Shown piece by piece: positions 7,071 to 11,981 of a stretch of 11,981 bases of DNA (position 1 is its first letter; every line of letters begins with the position of its first letter). This DNA is from Candidatus Cloacimonadota bacterium (GTDB lineage Bacteria; Cloacimonadota; Cloacimonadia; Cloacimonadales; TCS61). The notes below the pieces were generated by a model that saw only the letters and a program-made list of their open reading frames with translations, made no database searches and had not been told where the DNA came from. The translations under genes and the position numbers were made by a program. Location: assembly GCA_029932755.1 (NCBI GenBank), contig JAOZPK010000069.1, forward strand, positions 1 through 11,981, read 5' to 3'.

Positions 7071-7169
7071 AAATAATAACAAGAAGAGTATATTTTCTTA
7101 CAAAATTTTTTTGTCATCCCTCTCTACTTTTTTAGCAAGGGACTTGAAGGTGAGTTATATTATAAATAT

Positions 7170-8270
7170 TTATATTTTAATCAACTTTTTCACTTCTTCA
7201 GCAATGGTCAAACAACAAGTCAATCCGGGTGATTCTATACCTATACAATTTATAAAGTTAGGAAAGCCTTTCTCAGATTCTTCTTTAATATAGAAATCTC
7301 TAAATTCTCCACCCTCTTCCTGTAGTTTTGCTCGGATTCCACAGTCATCAAGATGCAAACTATCTTCATCAATTTTTATATAGTTATTTATTGCTTTTAA
7401 GAATTCGGGTTTATACAATTCATCTATTTTGTAATTAAGTTCATCAACATAATAAGCGTTAGGTCCAAATCGAACTTCACCCTGTAAATTAATAGTTAAA
7501 TGAATTCCCAGGAAAACTCCATTAGGATCCGGAACCGGATAAATAAGATGATCAATATTTTTAATCTTTGAAGATTTATAATACTCACCCTTGCACCAGT
7601 GTAATTTTAAATTCTCATGTTTAATATTAATTCCTATCATCTCAGCTATTTTGTCAGAATGCAGACCTGCACAATTCACAATTTTATTTGTTTCAAATAC
7701 TTCACCATTAGAAAATTTAACAAGATATCCATCCGCTAATGTGTCAATTGAAATTACTTCCATATCATATACTATAAAAGCACCATTTTTTTCAGCATTA
7801 CTCTCCAGCTTCTGCATAAGTTTATGTGAATCTATAATTCCCGTCAATGGCACTTTCAGTGCATATTTAGCTATTATTTGTTGTTCTAATATTTTACACT
7901 CAGATTCATTAATGATCTGTAAATTTGGAACACCATTATTCTCACCGTTAGATTTTAATTCCTCCAAAATGGATAATTCATCTTCGTCGTTTGCAACAAT
8001 AAGTTTTCCGCAGTTTCTAAAAGGAATATTATTCTCTTTTGCAAATTGGTAAATTTTTTTTACTCCATTAACACATAATCGGGCTTTTAATGAACCCTTA
8101 GGATAGTATATTCCTGAATGTAAAACCTCACTATTCCTGCTGCTGGTATGTCTTCCAAATATTTCTTCTTTCTCTACAAGTACTACATCTTCAAATTCTT
8201 TACTAAGCTCTCTGGCAACAGCTAATCCGATCATACCTGCTCCGATAATGAGAATATCAACTTGCTCCAT
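7170..8270 (-). CDS. FAD-dependent oxidoreductase, L-2-hydroxyglutarate oxidase/dehydrogenase (LhgO) type
   Basis: This 366-aa flavoprotein is of the DAO superfamily. It has an N-terminal dinucleotide-binding fold with GAGMIG (residues 10-15) and acidic Glu33 at the end of the second strand for the ribose. The block TSSRNSEVLHSGIYYPKGSL (42-61) is the hallmark of L-2-hydroxyglutarate oxidising enzymes, with His51 in the expected position. NCAGLHSD and the C-terminal GIESPGLT (344-351) complete FAD binding. The likely reaction is oxidation of L-2-hydroxyglutarate to 2-oxoglutarate with electrons to the quinone pool or another acceptor; related enzymes act on glycerol 3-phosphate. An AGGAAA SD precedes the ATG. 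It begins 20 nt after panC, so it is probably the last gene of that operon, though no metabolic link to pantothenate is obvious. No clear terminator follows it. Confidence 0.85.
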   Translation of the reverse strand: MEQVDILIIGAGMIGLAVARELSKEFEDVVLVEKEEIFGRHTSSRNSEVLHSGIYYPKGSLKARLCVNGVKKIYQFAKENNIPFRNCGKLIVANDEDELSILEELKSNGENNGVPNLQIINESECKILEQQIIAKYALKVPLTGIIDSHKLMQKLESNAEKNGAFIVYDMEVISIDTLADGYLVKFSNGEVFETNKIVNCAGLHSDKIAEMIGINIKHENLKLHWCKGEYYKSSKIKNIDHLIYPVPDPNGVFLGIHLTINLQGEVRFGPNAYYVDELNYKIDELYKPEFLKAINNYIKIDEDSLHLDDCGIRAKLQEEGGEFRDFYIKEESEKGFPNFINCIGIESPGLTCCLTIAEEVKKLIKI

Positions 8271-8290
8271 GAATTTTTCCTTTTTGGAAA

Positions 8291-9127
8291 TTATAATATT
8301 TTAATATTGTCAATTAACCTTGTATTTTCTACAATAACAGCAAGTGCGATCCTGCTTCCACTTATAAGTTTAGGAATATGTTCCAATGTATTCTGATCAA
8401 ACACTTCAATATAATCTATAATACATTCATTTTCTTCTATCAAATCTGTCATTTGTGAGATTATCTTATTTGAAGAGATGATTCCCCTATTAAATAGTTT
8501 TTGAGCCAGTAGAAGCGATTTATTCAAGCATAATGCCTTCTTTCTTCCAGAGTAAGATAAATACTTATTGCGGGAACTTAAGGCAAGACCATCTTTCTCT
8601 CTTATAATAGGACATCCTACAATCTTTGTTCGGAAGTTCAAATCTTTAATCATCTGTTTTAGCACAACCAATTGTTGGAAGTCTTTCTCCCCCATAAACA
8701 TAAGATCAGGATCAATAATATTCATCAATTTTGCTACTATTGTTATAACTCCACGGAAATGTGTAGGACGAGATCTCCCACATAAAACTTGTGTTATTTT
8801 ATCAACATTTAGCCAGGTTTTATAACCATCAGGATACATTTGTTCATCTGTTGGGAAAAAAATGTAGTCAACATCTAAGTTTGTAAGAAGCTCAATATCG
8901 CGTTCAATATTTCTTGGATAACTACTGAGATCTTCATTCGCACTAAATTGAGTTGGATTTACATATATACTTACGATTACAATGTCAGTTTTTCTCTTTG
9001 CTTCACTTACAAGGCTAAGATGTCCAGCATGAAGAAATCCCATTGTTGGAACAAAACCGATCTTTCCCTTTAATTGTCTACAGACAGTAGACATCTCTTC
9101 AATGGAATTGATAAGTTTTGGTTTCAT
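8291..9127 (-). CDS. panC: Pantothenate synthetase (pantoate--beta-alanine ligase)
   Basis: This 278-aa cytosolic enzyme condenses pantoate with beta-alanine using ATP, through a pantoyl-adenylate, to make pantothenate for coenzyme A. The nucleotidyltransferase signature is intact: PTMG (residues 27-30), then HxGH at His33 and His36. Other family blocks are VNPTQF (56-61), RPTHFRGV (120-127), GEKDFQQL (146-153) and SSRN (184-187), which closes over ATP. Length is standard. It directly follows panD, which supplies its beta-alanine. The start ATG shares a base with the panD stop (TAATG), and no Shine-Dalgarno is visible before it, so translation probably depends on ribosomes terminating on panD. 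Confidence 0.98.
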   Translation of the reverse strand: MKPKLINSIEEMSTVCRQLKGKIGFVPTMGFLHAGHLSLVSEAKRKTDIVIVSIYVNPTQFSANEDLSSYPRNIERDIELLTNLDVDYIFFPTDEQMYPDGYKTWLNVDKITQVLCGRSRPTHFRGVITIVAKLMNIIDPDLMFMGEKDFQQLVVLKQMIKDLNFRTKIVGCPIIREKDGLALSSRNKYLSYSGRKKALCLNKSLLLAQKLFNRGIISSNKIISQMTDLIEENECIIDYIEVFDQNTLEHIPKLISGSRIALAVIVENTRLIDNIKIL

Positions 9128-9486
9128 TATATTAGATGATATTTTTTATTTACATTATCATCTACGATAAGAATTTTTTGAGAATAATTTTTTAGTTCTT
9201 TTTCATCCAGTAAGCCATAACTTGCAATTATAACTTTATCGTTGATACTGACTAATCGTGCAGCAGCTCCATTTATACCAATAATACCTGAACCGGATTC
9301 ACCTTCCAGAACATATGTTGCAAATCTATTCCCGTTGCTGATATTGTAAATATCAACTTTTTCACCAGCCAATATTCCTGTTTTATCTAAAAATATTTTA
9401 TCGATTGTAATACTGCCGACATAGTTAAGATCACGCATTGTGATATTTGCTCGATGAATTTTTGATAAAAGCATAGTTCGTTGCAT
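9127..9486 (-). CDS. panD: Aspartate 1-decarboxylase proenzyme
   Basis: This 119-aa pyruvoyl enzyme converts L-aspartate to beta-alanine. Self-cleavage should occur between Gly24 and Ser25 in YVGSITID, turning Ser25 into the pyruvoyl group. Lys9, Tyr22, Arg54 and Tyr58 fall at the same positions as in the E. coli enzyme as I recall it, as does the NGAAARL region. The numbering fits only if the ATG at 9486 (MQRTML) is used, and a GGAGG SD 4 nt before that codon agrees. It overlaps panC by one base. Some bacteria need a PanZ-like maturation factor; none is visible in this window. panB, the third gene of the pathway, is also not here. Confidence 0.98.
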   Translation of the reverse strand: MQRTMLLSKIHRANITMRDLNYVGSITIDKIFLDKTGILAGEKVDIYNISNGNRFATYVLEGESGSGIIGINGAAARLVSINDKVIIASYGLLDEKELKNYSQKILIVDDNVNKKYHLI

Positions 9487-9559
9487 TTATCCTCCAATTA
9501 TACTACAAAATTTTATTCAAATATTCTATGATAAACTTTTTTGTAAACTAATTTCCGGT

Positions 9560-10819
9560 TTAGTCTTTATCTTCTTTCCAATTTAAGGCAGTTAACTTAC
9601 CTTTCTCTTCATTCACAGTTTGCAAAACGATAGCTCCGGCAATGAAGAACAAACCAACTGAAAGGATTGCCCATTTCTGATCTCCGGTTATACGGGAAAC
9701 CTCCCCATAAACAAGAGGACCAAGAATTGAAGCAATACGTCCGGTTACAGAATAGAAACCGAAAAATTCTGTCATTTTATCATTAGGAGTAAGAAGTATC
9801 AGCATTGCTCTACTACTGGATTGGCTTGACCCGATTGCAATTCCAGCCAGCATCCCAATTAGATAAAATTCATTAACGCTTTTGCACATAAAAGTCCAGA
9901 TTATAACTGCAATCCAAATAAATAGTGTTATGCTAATTGTTTTTTTGGCTCCAATTTTATCGAAAATATATCCAAAAATAAAAGCTCCGATCATAGAAGT
10001 TACATTGGCAATTACAAAATAAGTGATCAATTGCTTTGTATCCATTCCAAATTTGGTTGCGCCGTAGATTGCCCCAAAACTGATTACAATAATAATTCCA
10101 TCGTTATAAATAAGATAGCTGATAATAAATTTAATTAGCTCTCTGAAATCTTTAATATTTTCAGTAGATTGCTTTATCCGTTTAAATGCAGTTCTAAAAT
10201 AATTTGTTCTTTTAGAAGGTTTCTTAACTTCTTTAAGTAAAATAAAAGTTGGAATTGCAAATATCCCGAAGAACGCTGCTACTGTAGGAAATACAAGACG
10301 TATCCAATTATTGTGAACAAGCGGTAGCATGAGCAGCAGTGCAACAAGTCCCCCAATGTAACCCACAGCCCAACCCCAGCCGGATACCTTTCCAATTTCT
10401 TCGCGAGGAGCTATATCTGGAAGAAGTGCATTATAAAAAACATTACCGCTGTTAAAGGCAAAATTTGCAATGATGAAGAATAACATCCCTTTAAAAATAT
10501 CACCAGCTTGAACAAAAAACAATAGGGCTGTAAAAATAACTGTTAAATAACAATTATAGAATAGGAACTTCTTCTTTGCTCTTGAGAAATCTGCTACAGC
10601 TCCAAATATTGGTGCAGTTGCTGCAACCATTAGCATAGAAATACTTATGGCTCTTCCCCACAAAGCTGTTCCAAATTCACCCTGATTTACAACAACATTC
10701 TTAAAATAGACACTGTAGATCACAGTTACAATAATAGTTGTAAATGACGAGTTTGCAAAATCGTACATCATCCAACCGAAAATACTTTTATTTAGTTTCA
10801 CTTGTTTTCCCAAATTCAT
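9560..10819 (-). CDS. MFS transporter, UMF1/Atg22-like family
   Basis: This 419-aa protein is highly hydrophobic, with about 12 predicted membrane helices and a charged central loop (around residues 200-225), the normal layout of a 6+6 major facilitator. The N-terminal GWMMYDFANSSF (residues 15-26) is the signature of the UMF1 branch related to yeast Atg22, a vacuolar amino-acid effluxer. Bacterial members are thought to move amino acids or similar solutes, but the substrate cannot be read here. The first 32 nt overlap the end of recF, and no SD precedes the ATG at 10819. A GTG at 10801 is an alternative start that would still keep the GWMMYDFAN motif. The overlap argues for co-transcription with dnaN-recF. 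panD begins 73 nt downstream. Confidence 0.9.
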   Translation of the reverse strand: MNLGKQVKLNKSIFGWMMYDFANSSFTTIIVTVIYSVYFKNVVVNQGEFGTALWGRAISISMLMVAATAPIFGAVADFSRAKKKFLFYNCYLTVIFTALLFFVQAGDIFKGMLFFIIANFAFNSGNVFYNALLPDIAPREEIGKVSGWGWAVGYIGGLVALLLMLPLVHNNWIRLVFPTVAAFFGIFAIPTFILLKEVKKPSKRTNYFRTAFKRIKQSTENIKDFRELIKFIISYLIYNDGIIIVISFGAIYGATKFGMDTKQLITYFVIANVTSMIGAFIFGYIFDKIGAKKTISITLFIWIAVIIWTFMCKSVNEFYLIGMLAGIAIGSSQSSSRAMLILLTPNDKMTEFFGFYSVTGRIASILGPLVYGEVSRITGDQKWAILSVGLFFIAGAIVLQTVNEEKGKLTALNWKEDKD

Positions 10820-11876
10820 GTTTTAAATTAATTTCAGGTAAACCAAACGATCTATAATTTGTAATATTTGGAGTTGCAATAAATATCTGATGTTTTCCTT
10901 TAAGCATTCCTATTATCCTCTCAGCCCTCATTTTATCAAGATCTGCAAGTACATCATCAAACATTAATATAGGAGTATCATCATCTTTTTCTATGATGAG
11001 TTCAGTTTGAACCAGCCGCATCGCAATTGCAATAGATCTTTTCTGCCCTTGAGAGCTAAAATTTCTGGCTGAATGGGAATCTATAAAAATATCAAAATCA
11101 TCGAGATGCGGTCCAGCAAGACTTCTCTCCTGATGCTTCTCCTGCTCCTCTATCTGTAATAAATGAGCTAATAAATTATCGTAAATATCTTCATCATCAT
11201 TTGGGAAAGAATATTTATAGTTCGCATTTAATTTTTCTCTGGCGCCACTTATCTCTTCATAGTATTTCTCTAATAATGGAGTAAAATTTACCAGATATTT
11301 TAATCTGAGTTCAATAATATTTGTACCTACTCGAGCAAATTGTTCATCCCATACTCTTTTTTCTTTAGTTGAATAATCTGTTTTGAACAAAGCGTTACGT
11401 TGTTTTAATACTCTTTTATAGTTCCTTAGAGATTCGATATATTCAAATGAGTATTGCGAAATTGCCTGATCAATAAAACTTCTTCTGAAAACAGGTGAAC
11501 CAGCAATTATCTCTGTATCATTAGGAGAGAAATAGACAACTTTCAAGTGTTTGTAAAGCTCACTAATTCGTGCAATATTTACATTGTTGATCTTAATTAC
11601 TTTTTTTAATCTATCTGATGCTGCTTCAAAAGAATGTAGTTTATTCTGTATTACAAATTCTGCTTCAATACGAAAAAATGCTTTTGAAAAATTTATCAGC
11701 TCTAAATCTCTACTGGTCTGAAATGATTTCCCAAAAGCAAAATATGATATCGACTCCAGAAGATTTGTTTTACCAATTCCATTTTCACCAAGAATTAGTG
11801 CTCCTTCTGGATCGAATTTTAATTTAAAATTCGAATAATTACGAAAATTCTCTATTTTGAGTGAAGATATCAGCAA
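10788..11876 (-). CDS. recF: DNA replication and repair protein RecF
   Basis: This 362-aa SMC-like ATPase loads RecA at gapped DNA together with RecO and RecR. Walker A is GENGIGKTN (residues 30-38), followed by KSFQTSRDLELI (50-61), typical of RecF. The ABC-type signature is SSQGQKRS (274-281), Walker B is ILMFDD (303-308) and the D-loop LADLD (310-314). The N-terminal LKIENFRNY lines up with known RecF proteins only if the start is the TTG at 11876, a rare start codon. That TTG lies one nt after the dnaN stop, with an AGG directly upstream, so coupling to dnaN is likely. The gene order dnaN-recF is the widespread one, commonly near oriC, though distance to an origin cannot be judged here. 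Confidence 0.97.
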   Translation of the reverse strand: MLISSLKIENFRNYSNFKLKFDPEGALILGENGIGKTNLLESISYFAFGKSFQTSRDLELINFSKAFFRIEAEFVIQNKLHSFEAASDRLKKVIKINNVNIARISELYKHLKVVYFSPNDTEIIAGSPVFRRSFIDQAISQYSFEYIESLRNYKRVLKQRNALFKTDYSTKEKRVWDEQFARVGTNIIELRLKYLVNFTPLLEKYYEEISGAREKLNANYKYSFPNDDEDIYDNLLAHLLQIEEQEKHQERSLAGPHLDDFDIFIDSHSARNFSSQGQKRSIAIAMRLVQTELIIEKDDDTPILMFDDVLADLDKMRAERIIGMLKGKHQIFIATPNITNYRSFGLPEINLKHEFGKTSETK

Positions 11877-11877
11877 C

Positions 11878-11981
11878 CTAAACTAACCGAAGTGGCATCA
11901 ATAAGAATCTTGCATCGAAATCTTCTTTTGTTTCAGTATTAAAGAAAAGAGCAGGTTCATTAGATTTTCCCATTCTAATCT
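11878..11981 (-). CDS. dnaN: DNA polymerase III beta subunit (sliding clamp), C-terminal fragment
   Basis: Only the last 33 codons and the stop are in the window; the gene continues past the right edge. The frame reads RMGKSNEPALFF, then ends in FLLMPLRLV before a TAG at 11880-11878. A glycine/proline turn followed by a terminal M-P-x-R-L is the conserved end of the beta clamp, the part that forms the last strand of domain III next to the protein-binding pocket. Position directly before recF supports the call. It is too short for an orphan-gene call without that context. Confidence 0.88.
   Translation of the reverse strand, partial: IRMGKSNEPALFFNTETKEDFDARFLLMPLRLV

Noticed and set aside
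7161..7174. Perfect 14-bp palindrome TATAAATATTTATA over the lhgO-like stop codon
   Set aside because: Pure A/T in an AT-rich gap; such palindromes are expected by chance and there is no T-run or GC stem to make a terminator.
7015..7293. A 92-codon plus-strand open frame covering repeat copy 2 and the end of the lhgO-like gene
   Set aside because: Half of it is antisense to coding sequence and half is a non-coding repeat; no recognisable protein and no SD.
7591..8052. A 153-codon open frame on the plus strand
   Set aside because: It is fully antisense to the lhgO-like gene, whose flavoprotein motifs are intact; the composition (Ser/Ile/Phe-rich) is what the reverse of such a gene gives, and no SD is present.
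9487..9559. TATAAT directly upstream of panD
   Set aside because: It abuts the SD, so a transcript from it would start inside the ribosome site; no -35 at the right distance. I see no convincing promoter in this 73-nt gap.
1..11981. CRISPR array, tRNA, rRNA, transposase, phage or defence genes
   Set aside because: No regularly spaced repeats, no cloverleaf-like segment and no protein of these classes was found on either strand.

Overview
The window is AT-rich and reads as a bacterial chromosome segment with compact genes. All but one of the genes lie on the minus strand. A secreted protein ends in a PKD domain and a C-terminal module carrying YQNHPNPFNP and a Lys-rich tail, as used for outer-membrane export in the FCB superphylum. 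With the low GC, a COG2403 P-loop protein and a DUF2851 protein, this suggests an uncultured anaerobic lineage such as Candidatus Cloacimonadota. That assignment is an inference; no rRNA gene is present to test it.

Layout, reading the minus strand from the right edge. (1) 11981-8291 and on to 7170: the 3' end of dnaN, recF (1 nt after dnaN), a UMF1/Atg22-like MFS transporter overlapping recF by 32 nt, then panD, panC (TAATG overlap) and an LhgO-type FAD oxidoreductase. This looks like a replication/repair pair joined to a pantothenate block. (2) 7169-6969: a non-coding gap holding one copy of a dispersed palindromic repeat. (3) 6968-4333: a DUF2851 protein and a secreted PKD/sorting-domain protein broken by one frameshift. 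(4) 4332-4178: a second copy of the repeat and a strong bidirectional-looking terminator. (5) 2864-4177, the only plus-strand gene: a COG2403 GTPase-like protein annotated in relatives as cyclic 2,3-diphosphoglycerate synthetase. (6) 2863-2684: a divergent promoter region with a 9-bp inverted repeat. (7) 2683-1: a short NifU C-terminal (Nfu) Fe-S protein, a cupin, an M42 metallo-aminopeptidase, a NatA-type ABC ATPase and the first codons of its NatB-type permease.

Most of this is housekeeping. PanD makes beta-alanine and PanC joins it to pantoate. DnaN and RecF act at the replication fork and at gaps. NatA/NatB would form one exporter. I see no CRISPR array, transposase, tRNA, rRNA or defence system. 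The points most worth checking are the pair of 70/71-nt repeat elements, the single-base frameshift in the secreted protein, and two intercistronic hairpins placed at nearly the same distance before a Shine-Dalgarno (SD) site.

No stretch above 300 bases lacks a gene. The longest gaps are 6969-7169 (201 nt), 2684-2863 (180 nt) and 4178-4332 (155 nt), each described in the feature list.
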